Positions 1 to 9,365 of a stretch of 64,000 nt of DNA are shown here, piece by piece. Source of the DNA: Qipengyuania vulgaris (lineage in GTDB: Bacteria > Pseudomonadota > Alphaproteobacteria > Sphingomonadales > Sphingomonadaceae). The position numbers were made by a program, and so were the translations under genes. The notes under the pieces were generated by a model. That model was given only the letters and a program-made list of their open reading frames with translations, searched no databases and was not told the DNA's origin. Each line of letters starts with the position of its first letter. Positions within the stretch are counted from its first letter, which is position 1. The DNA is taken from positions 1-64,000 of the forward strand of contig NZ_WTYC01000004.1 in NCBI RefSeq assembly GCF_009827325.1, given 5' to 3'.

Positions 1-2405
1 GCGAAGGCATCGTCACCTCCGCCTGCAAGCGCATCGATCTGCGAGAGGTCGATAATGTCGCCATCGGCCTGGCTGAAGTCGAGGATGGTGTCGGCAAGGT
101 GCGCGTAGCTGCCCGTATGGCCTGCCTTGAAGAGGAAGGTGTCCGCGCCCGTACCGCCGGTCATCGTGTCGATGCCCCAGTTGCCGATCAGGATATCGTC
201 GCCGTCACCGCCCAGCAGAGTGTCGTTACCCGCGCCGCCGTTGACGACATCGTTGCCGGCCCCTCCATCGAGCACATCCTCGCCATTGTGGCCTTGCAGG
301 AGGTCGTTCCCGCCATCGCCCGAGATGGTGTCGTCGCCCCCTTCACCGAACAACAGGTCGCGGTCGGCGCCGCCGGAGATGATGTCGCCGCCACTGCCGC
401 CATAGATGCGGTCGAAGCCGGAATTGCCCGAGAGCGTGTCGATGCCGTCGCCGCCGAGCAGCATGTCGCCGCCATTGCCGCCGATAAGCGTGTCGTTGCC
501 ATCATCGCCGCGCAGCATATCCCAGCCGGCCTGGCCTTCGATCACATCGTCGCCATCCTGGCCGAGCAGCAGGTCGTCACCGAAGCCGCCGAAGATGGTG
601 TCCGAACCGCCATCGCCGAAGATCTGGTTGTTACCGGCGCTGCCGGTCAGGACATCCGCATGCGCCGAACCGGTGAGATGCTCGATCGAAATCAGCGTGT
701 CCCAGCCGGAGCCGAGCGTGTTCTGGGCCCCTTCCAGCGCGAGACTGACGGTGATGCCCGACCACGCGGAAAGATAGGACGCCCGGTCGTTGCCGTTGCC
801 GCCATTGAGCAGATCATTGCCCCCACCGCCGTCGAGAGTGTCCCACCCGGCGCCGCCGTAAAGCGTGTCATCCCCAGCGCGGCCGAACAACAGATCGTCT
901 TTTCCCTCCCCAAAAAGAATATCGCTACCCGGGGTGCCTTCTAGATAATCATTCTCTTCAGTGCCGAACTGCGTGCCAGAGCCATCCGGGGCAAATCCAT
1001 CAAGATTGAACGCCGTAAAATCATCGACCACGACATTCTGAAAAATACCGATGGTAACGAATGAATTGGCCAAGCCATCTCTATCCAGCTCCAGCAATAC
1101 ATCCGAATTGCTTTGGGTCAGTCGGAGGTGACCCGTGCGAAACGGATTTTCGCCTTCGGTCCAGCCGGAGAGATAACGGTTAAGTAAGTCGCTCATTTCA
1201 AGCCGGTCGCCGCTGTCGCCGGTCGAGAAATCGCTGACTACGAGCGCTCCAGTTTGGGAAACGATCGGCGTGAAACCAAGTTCGAGTTCATCTTGACCAC
1301 CCCCCAGTGAGATCGACGCTCCTTGGTTGGGAACCGAGCCGAGAAAAACGCGATCTGCCCCGCCTCCCATATTGGCAACGAGCCGGCCTTCAGTCGTGCC
1401 ATGCAAAGCCAGATAGTCATCGCCGGCCCCCGCGTACACCTGATTGAAATCACTGCCGCTGCCCGACATCGTGAACCAGTCATCTCCGGATCCACCCAGG
1501 AACGTGTCGCTCCCGCCACCGAAAGACTGGAAGTAATCATTGCCTTCGCCGCCACGTAGGACGTCGTCACCAGCCCCGTCATCAATGAAATCATCCCCGT
1601 CTCCACCATCCAGGACGTCATTGCCGGATGAGCCTGAGATGCGGTCGTTTCCATCAAGGCCACTGATGGTATCGGCTCCGGAAGAACCCTCGAGAGCGTC
1701 ATCGTCCGACGTTCCCGTTATTTCCTTGCCGGGAACCGCGCTGCCGTCTGGTGGGAATCCATCAAAGTTGAAGAAAGTGAATTCTCCGATCGAGGTCCCT
1801 TCAAATCGCACCAATGTTTCGAATGAGGTTCCGCTTCCGGAGCGATCGATCTGGAGCATCGTGTCCGGACCGTCCTGAACCAGGTTAAGATAACCCGAGC
1901 CGAACGGGTTGTCGCTCCCATTCCAGTTCTCTAGATTCCTCTCGAGATAATCGCTCCATTCGATCCGATCGCCACTGTCTCCGGTCCCGAAATCGGTTAC
2001 GGTGATAATGCCGTCACTTCGCATGAAAAAAGAGAACTCTAGAATGTCCTGATCTTCGCCCAGCGAAATCAGCGCGCCCTGATTTGGGGCGGTAGAGAGA
2101 TAAACGCGATCGGCTCCGGCACCCATACTGGCAACCAACCGTCCGGCACTATCGCTCTGATAATCCAGGTAATCGTCGCCAGCCCCCGCATAGACCGTGT
2201 TCAGTTCGGCTTCACGGTCGGCGGCCCTGTGAATAATAAAGGTATCGTCGCCGCCTCGTCCATAGAAGGTGTCATTGCCACTCTCGGACCAGTACTGGTC
2301 ATTTCCATCTGTTCCATAGACGACATCATCGCCCGGAGTGTCCTGTATAAACGAGCTCACTGTGGCTTTTTTGCTCGTCAAAGTAGACTTAAATTCTCGT
2401 TCCAT
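1..2405 (-). CDS. RTX (haemolysin-type calcium-binding) repeat protein, C-terminus cut by window edge
   Basis: The reverse strand is open from an ATG at 2405 to base 1, giving at least 801 residues. It has no N-terminal signal peptide, as expected for type I secretion. Many GGxGxDxLxGG-type nonapeptides (for example GGDGDDFIDDGAGDD near residue 266) should fold into calcium-binding beta-rolls. Two related non-RTX modules of about 150 residues lie at roughly residues 71-222 and 322-474, separated by beta-roll repeats; each starts VYAGAGDDYL and ends DGFxPDGS. After residue 480 the repeats are nearly continuous, and the visible end (ADTFLFKAGHTG...DFSQADGDIIDLS) resembles the C-terminal domain of the next RTX gene. 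No catalytic motif is visible and no type I secretion genes lie nearby. Probably a secreted or surface protein of unknown function. The start is the first ATG; its ribosome site (ACGGGG) is weak. Confidence 0.85.
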   Translation of the reverse strand, partial: MEREFKSTLTSKKATVSSFIQDTPGDDVVYGTDGNDQYWSESGNDTFYGRGGDDTFIIHRAADREAELNTVYAGAGDDYLDYQSDSAGRLVASMGAGADRVYLSTAPNQGALISLGEDQDILEFSFFMRSDGIITVTDFGTGDSGDRIEWSDYLERNLENWNGSDNPFGSGYLNLVQDGPDTMLQIDRSGSGTSFETLVRFEGTSIGEFTFFNFDGFPPDGSAVPGKEITGTSDDDALEGSSGADTISGLDGNDRISGSSGNDVLDGGDGDDFIDDGAGDDVLRGGEGNDYFQSFGGGSDTFLGGSGDDWFTMSGSGSDFNQVYAGAGDDYLALHGTTEGRLVANMGGGADRVFLGSVPNQGASISLGGGQDELELGFTPIVSQTGALVVSDFSTGDSGDRLEMSDLLNRYLSGWTEGENPFRTGHLRLTQSNSDVLLELDRDGLANSFVTIGIFQNVVVDDFTAFNLDGFAPDGSGTQFGTEENDYLEGTPGSDILFGEGKDDLLFGRAGDDTLYGGAGWDTLDGGGGNDLLNGGNGNDRASYLSAWSGITVSLALEGAQNTLGSGWDTLISIEHLTGSAHADVLTGSAGNNQIFGDGGSDTIFGGFGDDLLLGQDGDDVIEGQAGWDMLRGDDGNDTLIGGNGGDMLLGGDGIDTLSGNSGFDRIYGGSGGDIISGGADRDLLFGEGGDDTISGDGGNDLLQGHNGEDVLDGGAGNDVVNGGAGNDTLLGGDGDDILIGNWGIDTMTGGTGADTFLFKAGHTGSYAHLADTILDFSQADGDIIDLSQIDALAGGGDDAF
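984..2195 (-). repeat. Duplicated ~150-residue module inside the first RTX protein
   Basis: Two in-frame segments, about 1740-2195 and 984-1442, encode homologous modules. Shared blocks include VYAGAGDDYL, GRLVA.MG.GADRV, PNQGA.ISLG, DF.TGDSGDR.E.SD and F..DGF.PDGS. They are roughly half identical at protein level and diverged at DNA level, so the duplication is old and has been kept as coding sequence. Confidence 0.8.
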
Positions 2406-2577
2406 TGCGACCCCGTAAGTACCCGCAGTTTCGTTAGAGAGTTTTCTTCTGCAAATCAATTAAATGGCGAACTGAACTCCTGAAGCGCTGAAGTGGCTAA
2501 GCTCCAGCTGGCCTTCCAAAAGACTGGATCAAATATTAGCCGTGGAGTTACTGCAAAGGAAACCGGCGGAAATCGGG

Positions 2578-2704
2578 CGACGCAGCTCGCGCGGAGCATA
2601 ACCTCAAGGGCGTCGACATCGACCGCTGATCGTGATCACGGGCCTCAGCGGCTCGGGCAAATCCTCGCTCGCCTTCGACAGGATCTATGCGGAAGCGCAG
2701 CGGC
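2578..2704 (+). pseudogene. Decayed copy of the 5' end of uvrA
   Basis: This stretch matches uvrA at about 4691-4827 almost base for base, including the Walker A coding region (ATCACGGGCCT, then GGCTCGGGCAAATCCTCGCT). It covers about codons 9-55 of uvrA. A deletion of about 13 bases after GACATCGACC shifts the frame, and the homology ends abruptly after the GCAGCGGC at 2697-2704. There is no start codon in frame, so it cannot encode a product. It lies on the same strand as uvrA and about 170 bases upstream of the first RTX start, mirroring the spacing of the second RTX gene and the real uvrA. This looks like a scar of a tandem duplication. The rest of the 2406-2736 interval shows no gene. Confidence 0.85.
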
Positions 2705-2736
2705 CTCGAGAGGGAGCCGTCATCTCCGGGGGCTGC

Positions 2737-4452
2737 CTACAAGACGAAGTCCATCGACGTGAGCACAATGTCGCCGTCTAGACGGATCTGCAGGTCTGCA
2801 GCGCCATCCCCGTTCATATCCGCTGCCAAGTAGGTGTGGCCGCCGCTGGAATAAGAACGCAGTTCGCCTGCGGTGCCGCTGAAAGCCGCATCACCAACGA
2901 AGCTGAAAGCATCGTCGCTGCCGCCGCTTATCGCGTCTATGGCGGAGAGATCGATTAGGTCCCCGTCGCCCTGGCTGAAGTCCGTGATGATATCGGCGTT
3001 GCCTTGCCATTTGCCGGTGTGGCCGCCTTTGAACTTGAAGATGTCCGCGTCTGCGCCACCTGTGAGGACATCCTTGCCCCAGCCGCCGATAAGGGTATCC
3101 GATCCACCACCGCCAATGAGCAAGTCATGGTTGCCACCGCCATCGAGCATGTCGTTGCCAAAGTCGCCGTAGAGGCGATCATTGCCATTGTACCCGAAAA
3201 GACTGTCGGACCATCCTCCGCCGCTGATGGTGTCCCAGCCTGCTCCTCCGATCAGCAGGTCGTTGCCGGTACCACCGTAAATCTTGTCGCTGCCGCCTGA
3301 TCCGTGGATTTCATCGTTCCCGGCATTGCCGTGCAAGGTATCGACCCCGCTACCGCCGAACAGCTGATCGCTAAATGCAGAGCCGTGCAGGGTTTCGATC
3401 GAGATGAGCATGTCGTTGCCGGCGCCCATGGTGTCTTGCGGTATGGCGGGTGCGCCCAGCGTGACACGAACGCCGCTGCTTGCATCGGCATAGGATGCGA
3501 TATCGATGCCTGCTCCGCCATCGATTAGATCGTTGCCCTCTCCGCCAAAGAGTTCGTCGGCCCCGGTGCCTCCGAAAAGCTCGTCATCACCGCCAGATCT
3601 GCTCAGATAATCGTTTCCTTCGTCTCCGAAGAGGTGGTTGACAATTTCGCCACCAAGCACCCTGTCATTGCCTGCGCCACCGCGCAAAAAGTCGTGCAAC
3701 GGAACATCAAGCACGTCGTCAAGAATGGTGCCGAGTCCGGTATCGGCCAGAAAGGCCAGGTCCAGATCGCTGATCTCGTATGTGTAGCCCCTGTAGTAAG
3801 TAACCCCGTTCATCAGTCCTAGTATGGGGTTGTCGTTCTCGCCGGGAAATTCACTGCTGTTTCCATAATGGGCAGAGTTTCCCGTTGTGAGCTCGACGGG
3901 GCCACCAAAGACCCGTTCCACATTCGGCCCCAGAAAATGTTCCTGTCCTTCGATATCGGTCCTCCGAAGGTCGTAGGCTGACTGGAAAAACTGGTATCCA
4001 CCACCGCCGTAGCCATTGAAGCCCAAGGCATGGCCTATCTCGTGCAGCATGACGCTGAGTCCATCCGTCCGGTCCGAAGGTACGTCACCGCGTTGGGTGG
4101 GAGTAGGATCCAGGAAGAGTTCGTTGAGCAGATAATCGCGGGAAATCTCGATGTAGATGTCCCATCCGTCTTCGCTGTTCTGACCGGTCTGTAATGCGTG
4201 TGCTGCGCCGCCCACGATCAGGTTCGTCCCATTGTCCAGCTGTCCAAGGTTGACAGAATTACCCCAAGTCGCTGCCGCTCTGCCTTCAGCGTTGGATTCG
4301 AGAAGAACGAGGTGAACGCGAACATTCGCATTCCCAGCCAGAACTTCACCCCAAAGCCGGAGGGCTTCGTCGGTCACCCCAAGAAGGAGTTCAATGACAT
4401 CCTCAGAAATTTGCGCCGTATTTGCGATTGTGTAGATTGGATTGAGTGCCAT
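2737..4452 (-). CDS. RTX-type secreted metalloprotease-like protein
   Basis: A 571-residue protein. The N-terminal half carries a metzincin-like zinc site, [11 protein letters not shown] at residues 137-147. Serralysins have a third histidine where this protein has Asn146, so the third ligand is more likely His195 (NSAHYGN), followed by a Met-turn candidate at Met214 (LMNG); this resembles the HExxHxxGF plus distal His arrangement of leishmanolysin-type enzymes. Residues from about 240 on are RTX nonapeptides, ending in a serralysin-type C-terminal domain ([16 protein letters not shown], then LRLDG-like strands). No signal peptide, fitting type I secretion. ATG 4452 is preceded by AGGGG at good spacing; a TTG at 4482 would add ten residues and is less likely. 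It is a paralogue of the preceding RTX gene in its C-terminal part. Divergent from uvrA. Confidence 0.82.
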   Translation of the reverse strand: MALNPIYTIANTAQISEDVIELLLGVTDEALRLWGEVLAGNANVRVHLVLLESNAEGRAAATWGNSVNLGQLDNGTNLIVGGAAHALQTGQNSEDGWDIYIEISRDYLLNELFLDPTPTQRGDVPSDRTDGLSVMLHEIGHALGFNGYGGGGYQFFQSAYDLRRTDIEGQEHFLGPNVERVFGGPVELTTGNSAHYGNSSEFPGENDNPILGLMNGVTYYRGYTYEISDLDLAFLADTGLGTILDDVLDVPLHDFLRGGAGNDRVLGGEIVNHLFGDEGNDYLSRSGGDDELFGGTGADELFGGEGNDLIDGGAGIDIASYADASSGVRVTLGAPAIPQDTMGAGNDMLISIETLHGSAFSDQLFGGSGVDTLHGNAGNDEIHGSGGSDKIYGGTGNDLLIGGAGWDTISGGGWSDSLFGYNGNDRLYGDFGNDMLDGGGNHDLLIGGGGSDTLIGGWGKDVLTGGADADIFKFKGGHTGKWQGNADIITDFSQGDGDLIDLSAIDAISGGSDDAFSFVGDAAFSGTAGELRSYSSGGHTYLAADMNGDGAADLQIRLDGDIVLTSMDFVL

Positions 4453-4639
4453 CGATGCAGACCCCTGTTTCCGCCGATCCAAAGTCTTTGAATTTATTGC
4501 GTGAATTCGTCAATATAGTTCTAATTTTCGAGCGTATTTCCGCCTAGGCGTCGGCGCAACTCGCCAAAACGTTCAATTGGGTAGCTCTCCCTGTAAATCC
4601 TGCGTTGGCGTCCTACATAGGCCTACTCTTGACCACAGC

Positions 4640-4654
4640 GAACAATTCAGGAAC
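4640..4654 (+). promoter_or_regulatory. LexA (SOS) box of uvrA
   Basis: GAAC, seven bases, GAAC, ending 11 bases before the uvrA ATG. Direct GTTC/GAAC repeats spaced by seven are the known alphaproteobacterial LexA site, and recA in this window has the same arrangement. uvrA is a standard SOS gene, which supports the call. Confidence 0.75.
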
Positions 4655-4665
4655 ACGCTTCCTTC

Positions 4666-7632
4666 ATGGCACTTACCAAAATCTCTGTCCGCGGCGCGCG
4701 GGAGCATAATCTCAAGGGCGTCGATATCGACCTGCCGCGCGATGCGCTGATCGTGATCACGGGCCTTTCCGGCTCGGGCAAATCCTCGCTCGCCTTCGAT
4801 ACGATCTATGCCGAGGGGCAGCGGCGCTACGTGGAATCGCTCAGCGCCTATGCGCGCCAGTTCCTCGAGATGATGCAGAAGCCCGATGTCGAGCATATCG
4901 ACGGGCTTTCCCCCGCAATCTCGATCGAACAGAAGACCACCAGCCGCAACCCGCGTTCGACCGTGGCGACCGTCACCGAGATTTACGACTACATGCGCCT
5001 GTTGTGGGCGAGGGTGGGGGTGCCCTATTCGCCCGCCACCGGCCTGCCGATCGAGGCGCAGACCGTTTCCAACATGGTCGACCGGGTGATGGCATTGCCC
5101 GAAGGGACGCGGCTGTACCTGCTCGCGCCGGTCGTGCGCGGACGCAAGGGCGAATACCGCAGGGAACTGGCAGAATGGCAGAAGGCGGGCTTTACCCGCG
5201 TGCGCATCGACGGCGAAATGTATCCGATCGAGGAAGCGCCCGCGCTCGACAAGAAGTTCAAGCACGATATCGAGGTCGTGGTCGACCGGCTGGCAGTCAA
5301 GGAAGGCATCGAGACGCGGCTGGCCGACAGTTTCGAACAGGCGCTCAAGCTCGCCGACGGGCTGGCTTATGTGGATTTGGCCGATGGCGTGGTGCCGGGC
5401 CGCGAGGACGAGACCGAAGGTGGCGGCGCAATGAAAGGCGCGGGCATTCCCGCCAACCGCATCGTGTTCTCCGAACGCTTTTCCTGCCCGGTCAGCGGTT
5501 TCACCATCGAGGAGATCGAGCCTCGGCTGTTCTCCTTCAACGCGCCGCAGGGGGCCTGCGCCACGTGTGACGGGCTGGGCGAAAAGCAGCTGTTCGACCC
5601 GCAGCTGGTCGTGCCGAACGAGGCGCTGAGCCTGAAGAAAGGCGCGGTGGTGCCCTGGGCCAAGAGCAACCCGCCATCGCCTTATTACATGCAGGTGCTC
5701 GCCAGCCTCGCGAAGGAATACGAGTTCGATCTCACTACGCCGTGGGAAGATTTCGACAGCGAAATCCGCGACATCATCCTTTATGGCACCAAGGGCCGTG
5801 CCATCCCGCTCACCTTCAAGGACGGGCGCAAGCAGTACACGGTGAAGAAGCCGTTCGAAGGCGTGATCGGCAACCTCAATCGCCGCATGCTGCAGACCGA
5901 AAGCACTTGGATGCGCGAGGAGCTGGCCAAGTTCCAGACCGCGCAGCCGTGCGAGACCTGCAATGGCAAGCGCCTAAACGAGAAGGCTCTGGCGGTGAAG
6001 GTCGGCCAAGGCGAGAACGCCACGGATATCGCCACCCCGACCAAGATGAGCGTGGCGGATGCGAAGGACTGGTTCCTCGCGCTGCCCGATCAGCTGGGCG
6101 ACACGCAGCAGCAGATCGCGCGCGCCATTCTCAAGGAAATCAACGAGCGGCTGGGCTTCCTCGACAATGTCGGGCTCGATTACCTCAACCTCGACCGGAC
6201 CAGCGGCACGCTGAGCGGCGGGGAGAGCCAGCGCATCCGCCTCGCATCGCAGATCGGCAGCGGGCTGTCGGGCGTACTCTACGTTCTCGACGAGCCCAGC
6301 ATCGGCCTGCACCAGCGCGACAACGACCGGCTGCTGGAAACGCTGAAGCGCCTGCGCGATCTCGGCAATACGGTGATCGTGGTAGAGCATGACGAGGATG
6401 CGATCCGCGCTGCCGATTACGTCGTCGATCTGGGCCCGGGTGCGGGCGTCCACGGGGGTGAGGTGGTGGCCGAAGGTACGCTGAAACAGGTGCTCAAGTC
6501 GAAGAAATCGCTCACTGCCGCCTATCTCACCGGTCGCCGCGCGATCGAGGTTCCCGCCAAGCGCCGCAAGGGCAATGGCCACAAGCTCACCGTCCACGGC
6601 GCGCGGGCGAACAACCTCACCGATGTCACAGCATCGATCCCGCTCGGCACGTTCACCTGCGTCACCGGGGTGTCGGGCAGCGGCAAGTCCTCCTTCACCA
6701 TCGATACGCTCTATGCCTCCGCCGCCCGCCAATTGAATGGCGCGCGCGTGGTTGCTGGCGCGCACGACAAGGTCACCGGCCTCGAATATTGCGACAAGGT
6801 GATCGAGATCGACCAGTCGCCCATCGGCCGCACGCCGCGTTCCAACCCGGCGACCTATACCGGCGCCTTCACCCAGATCCGCGACTGGTTCGCAGGACTG
6901 CCCGAAAGCAAGGCGCGCGGCTACAAGCCCGGGCGCTTCAGCTTCAACGTCAAGGGCGGCCGCTGCGAGGCGTGCCAGGGCGACGGCCTCATCAAGATCG
7001 AGATGCACTTCCTGCCCGACGTCTACGTCACCTGCGAGGAATGCCACGGCAAGCGCTACAACCGCGAAACGCTGGAGGTGAAGTTCAAGGGCCTCTCTAT
7101 TGCCGACGTGCTCGACATGACGATCGAGGACGCGGAAGGCTTCTTCAAGGCCGTCCCCCCCATCCGTGACAAGATGCACATGCTGAACGAGGTCGGGCTG
7201 GGCTACGTCAAGGTCGGCCAGCAGGCGACCACGCTATCGGGCGGCGAGGCGCAGCGGGTGAAGCTGGCGAAGGAACTTTCGAAGCGCAGCACCGGGCAGA
7301 CGCTCTACATCCTCGACGAGCCCACCACGGGCCTGCATTTCGAGGATGTCCGCAAGCTACTCGAAGTGCTCCACCGGCTGGTGGACCAGGGCAATTCGGT
7401 GGTGGTGATCGAGCACAATCTCGACGTCATCAAGACCGCCGACCACATCCTCGATCTCGGCCCCGGCGGCGGCGTGCGGGGCGGGGAGGTCGTGGCAGAG
7501 GGCACGCCGGAGCAGGTGGCCGAGGTGGCGGAGAGCTTTACCGGGCACTACCTCAAACCCATGCTGGAACGCGCCGGACCGGCCCCGGCACCTGCAAAAA
7601 AGGCGAAGCGCCAGCGCGAGGCGGCGGAGTAG
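4666..7632 (+). CDS. uvrA: Excinuclease ABC subunit A
   Basis: A 988-residue DNA damage sensor of nucleotide excision repair; it loads UvrB at lesions. Two ABC ATPase halves are present: Walker A at residues 33-41 (GLSGSGKSS) and again near 668 (GVSGSGKSS), each with an LSGGE signature ([20 protein letters not shown]) and a Walker B ending in LDEP. Cysteine pairs at about 298/301, 429/432, 767/770 and 790/793 correspond to the zinc modules, with CEACQGDG and CEECHGK well conserved. Length is normal, with a short Pro/Ala/Lys tail. The ATG start gives the standard [17 protein letters not shown] beginning. An SOS box lies just upstream. Convergent with the LuxR gene downstream. Confidence 0.98.
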   Translation: MALTKISVRGAREHNLKGVDIDLPRDALIVITGLSGSGKSSLAFDTIYAEGQRRYVESLSAYARQFLEMMQKPDVEHIDGLSPAISIEQKTTSRNPRSTVATVTEIYDYMRLLWARVGVPYSPATGLPIEAQTVSNMVDRVMALPEGTRLYLLAPVVRGRKGEYRRELAEWQKAGFTRVRIDGEMYPIEEAPALDKKFKHDIEVVVDRLAVKEGIETRLADSFEQALKLADGLAYVDLADGVVPGREDETEGGGAMKGAGIPANRIVFSERFSCPVSGFTIEEIEPRLFSFNAPQGACATCDGLGEKQLFDPQLVVPNEALSLKKGAVVPWAKSNPPSPYYMQVLASLAKEYEFDLTTPWEDFDSEIRDIILYGTKGRAIPLTFKDGRKQYTVKKPFEGVIGNLNRRMLQTESTWMREELAKFQTAQPCETCNGKRLNEKALAVKVGQGENATDIATPTKMSVADAKDWFLALPDQLGDTQQQIARAILKEINERLGFLDNVGLDYLNLDRTSGTLSGGESQRIRLASQIGSGLSGVLYVLDEPSIGLHQRDNDRLLETLKRLRDLGNTVIVVEHDEDAIRAADYVVDLGPGAGVHGGEVVAEGTLKQVLKSKKSLTAAYLTGRRAIEVPAKRRKGNGHKLTVHGARANNLTDVTASIPLGTFTCVTGVSGSGKSSFTIDTLYASAARQLNGARVVAGAHDKVTGLEYCDKVIEIDQSPIGRTPRSNPATYTGAFTQIRDWFAGLPESKARGYKPGRFSFNVKGGRCEACQGDGLIKIEMHFLPDVYVTCEECHGKRYNRETLEVKFKGLSIADVLDMTIEDAEGFFKAVPPIRDKMHMLNEVGLGYVKVGQQATTLSGGEAQRVKLAKELSKRSTGQTLYILDEPTTGLHFEDVRKLLEVLHRLVDQGNSVVVIEHNLDVIKTADHILDLGPGGGVRGGEVVAEGTPEQVAEVAESFTGHYLKPMLERAGPAPAPAKKAKRQREAAE

Positions 7633-7659
7633 CCGCAACGGCATGCCCGCCGGCTGCGG

Positions 7660-8391
7660 TCAGACCATTCCCAGCCTGTGCGCCATCATTGCGGCGGACA
7701 CGCGGTCGTGGACGTCGAGCTTGGCAAAGGTGCGTTTCAGATGAGTGGCCACCGTGGCATTGCTGATACCGAGGATAGTGGCGATATCCGGGTTGGACTT
7801 GCCCGCCGCCACCCACTTCAGGATTTCGCACTCCCGCGGGGAGAGGCGAGACATGTCCTTGCCCGTGTCCATCCCCAGCCGCTCGAACTTCCAGTGCGCA
7901 TGCTGGGCCACTGCGTGCATCAGTGACCTGTCGACGTCGGCAAGGTCCTCGTCGCTCACCTGCGTTATTCCGAAAAAGCCGCGCGAATGCGTTCGGCCAT
8001 GAGTGGGCATCCCCAGTCCGTTGGTCACGCCCGAGCGGTAGAACTCGTCGAGATACTCTCGCTGCTTCTCGGTGACGACGGTGCTCTCGAGAATGTTATG
8101 GAGCGTATCCACCTTTCCCGTCTTGATCACATAGTCGGGGATCGGATCGACCAGACAGAAGTCCATCTCGAAATAGCGCTTCATCCAATCGGCGGGCATG
8201 CCACGTTCGAACATCTGGAACCGGCCGGGTTCCGACAGTGACGGCAGGACATAGCAAACCGCATGGAAGCCGTACGCGGCGTAGAATTCGCTTAGCGTCG
8301 CCAGCAATTGCGCAGGATTCTCCGCCCTGTCTATCTCGCTGAAAATCCCCGTCTCGTGCATAGGCTCCTCATCGCCGGCATCGTCCGTCAT
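7660..8391 (-). CDS. LuxR-family quorum-sensing-type regulator (solo)
   Basis: A 243-residue transcription factor with an N-terminal autoinducer-binding domain and a C-terminal GerE helix-turn-helix (LSPRECEILKWVAAGKSN, then TVATHLKRTFAKLDV). Ligand-pocket residues of the family are visible: Trp69, Tyr73, Asp82 and Pro83 (ADWMKRYF...VDP), and the NGLGMPTHG loop. An acyl-homoserine lactone or similar ligand is therefore plausible. No luxI-type synthase occurs in the window, so it is an orphan here. It is divergent from another LuxR-type regulator across 247 bases; I found no clear lux box in that gap. Confidence 0.88.
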   Translation of the reverse strand: MTDDAGDEEPMHETGIFSEIDRAENPAQLLATLSEFYAAYGFHAVCYVLPSLSEPGRFQMFERGMPADWMKRYFEMDFCLVDPIPDYVIKTGKVDTLHNILESTVVTEKQREYLDEFYRSGVTNGLGMPTHGRTHSRGFFGITQVSDEDLADVDRSLMHAVAQHAHWKFERLGMDTGKDMSRLSPRECEILKWVAAGKSNPDIATILGISNATVATHLKRTFAKLDVHDRVSAAMMAHRLGMV

Positions 8392-8638
8392 GGGTTATGT
8401 TTCTTACTCTTTCCCTACCTTGCAAGCCTCTGGGTCGGTGTATCGTTCCGGCCCGATCTCGCCTCCATGCGCCCCGCGCGCGATCTGCAGTGTCACCTGA
8501 TCGGATGACAACCGACCGGACGACTGTTCATCTAATTGGAATCACGTAGTTTCATCGTAATTCTCTCATCCGCGTGACACATCTGCAAAAATGGCAGGGG
8601 CCGCGGGAAAAAAATTCATGGTTAGGGGGTTCGCAACC

Positions 8639-9250
8639 ATGTCCATCTCAAGTTTCATCATCGTCGATGCCGATTCCGCGCGCGCAAACGGGCTGTGCCG
8701 CAGCCTGTCCGCGCTGGGCTACGCATTTCCCGTCTCGCAGCTCGAGGAGGTGGGCGATGCCTGGCCGGACCGGTGCTGCCTAGTCGTGGGCGATGAAGGG
8801 CACGCGCTGGCCGATGTCATGGCCTTCCTCAAGGAACGCTCGCTCTACGTCCCCGTCATCGCCTATGGCACCGCGCCTCCCGTCAGCCGCGTGGTGGAGG
8901 CGCTGCAGGCCGGCGCGCTGACCTATGTCGACTGGCCCTGCAGCCCGGAAAAGCTGGCCAAGGCCGTCGGATCGATCGGCCATACGGCGGAGGAAATCCT
9001 GCAGGCCGGAGAGGCGCGGGAACGGGTCGACCGCCGCCTGCGCGAACTGACCAATCGCGAAACCGAGGTGCTCCACAAGATGAGCGAAGGCTGCTCGAAC
9101 AAGGAACTGGCCAGCCAGCTCGGCATCAGCCTGCGCACGGTGGAGGTCCACCGGTCGAAAATCTACGCCAAGCTCAAGGTGCGCAATGCGGTGGAGGCCG
9201 TGGGCCTGCTGGCGGAGCGGCGCGTGCGGCCAGCGGCGAAATCGCATTAA
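8639..9250 (+). CDS. FixJ/NarL-type response regulator with degenerate receiver
   Basis: A 203-residue protein with a receiver-like N-terminal domain and a C-terminal LuxR-type DNA-binding domain (LTNRETEVLHKMSEG, then GISLRTVEVHRSKIYAKL). The receiver looks degraded. The usual acidic pair is VDAD, the expected phospho-acceptor strand reads CLVVGDEGH with no normal DxxMP context, and the conserved Lys-Pro is replaced by Trp-Pro (YVDWP). It probably does not use ordinary aspartate phosphorylation. The ATG at 8639 is chosen because AGGGGG lies 9 bases upstream; earlier ATGs lack a ribosome site. No kinase gene adjoins it. Confidence 0.85.
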   Translation: MSISSFIIVDADSARANGLCRSLSALGYAFPVSQLEEVGDAWPDRCCLVVGDEGHALADVMAFLKERSLYVPVIAYGTAPPVSRVVEALQAGALTYVDWPCSPEKLAKAVGSIGHTAEEILQAGEARERVDRRLRELTNRETEVLHKMSEGCSNKELASQLGISLRTVEVHRSKIYAKLKVRNAVEAVGLLAERRVRPAAKSH

Positions 9251-9365
9251 CGCACGGCGTCTGCCGCAACCATTTCCCCCGCTTCCCTGCGGGTCGCAAA
9301 AGGCGTAGGGTAGGGCGGCAAACGGGTCGCATCAGTCCTGCCGCATGGCGGGGAGGAGACCTGCG

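Noticed and set aside
99-944. Rightward 281-codon frame in the first RTX gene
   Set aside because: Repetitive shadow of the nonapeptide repeats; the RTX pattern is on the reverse strand.
5974-7179. 401-codon leftward frame inside uvrA
   Set aside because: Antisense to strongly conserved uvrA motifs; Arg/Ala/Val-rich composition typical of a GC-rich shadow frame.
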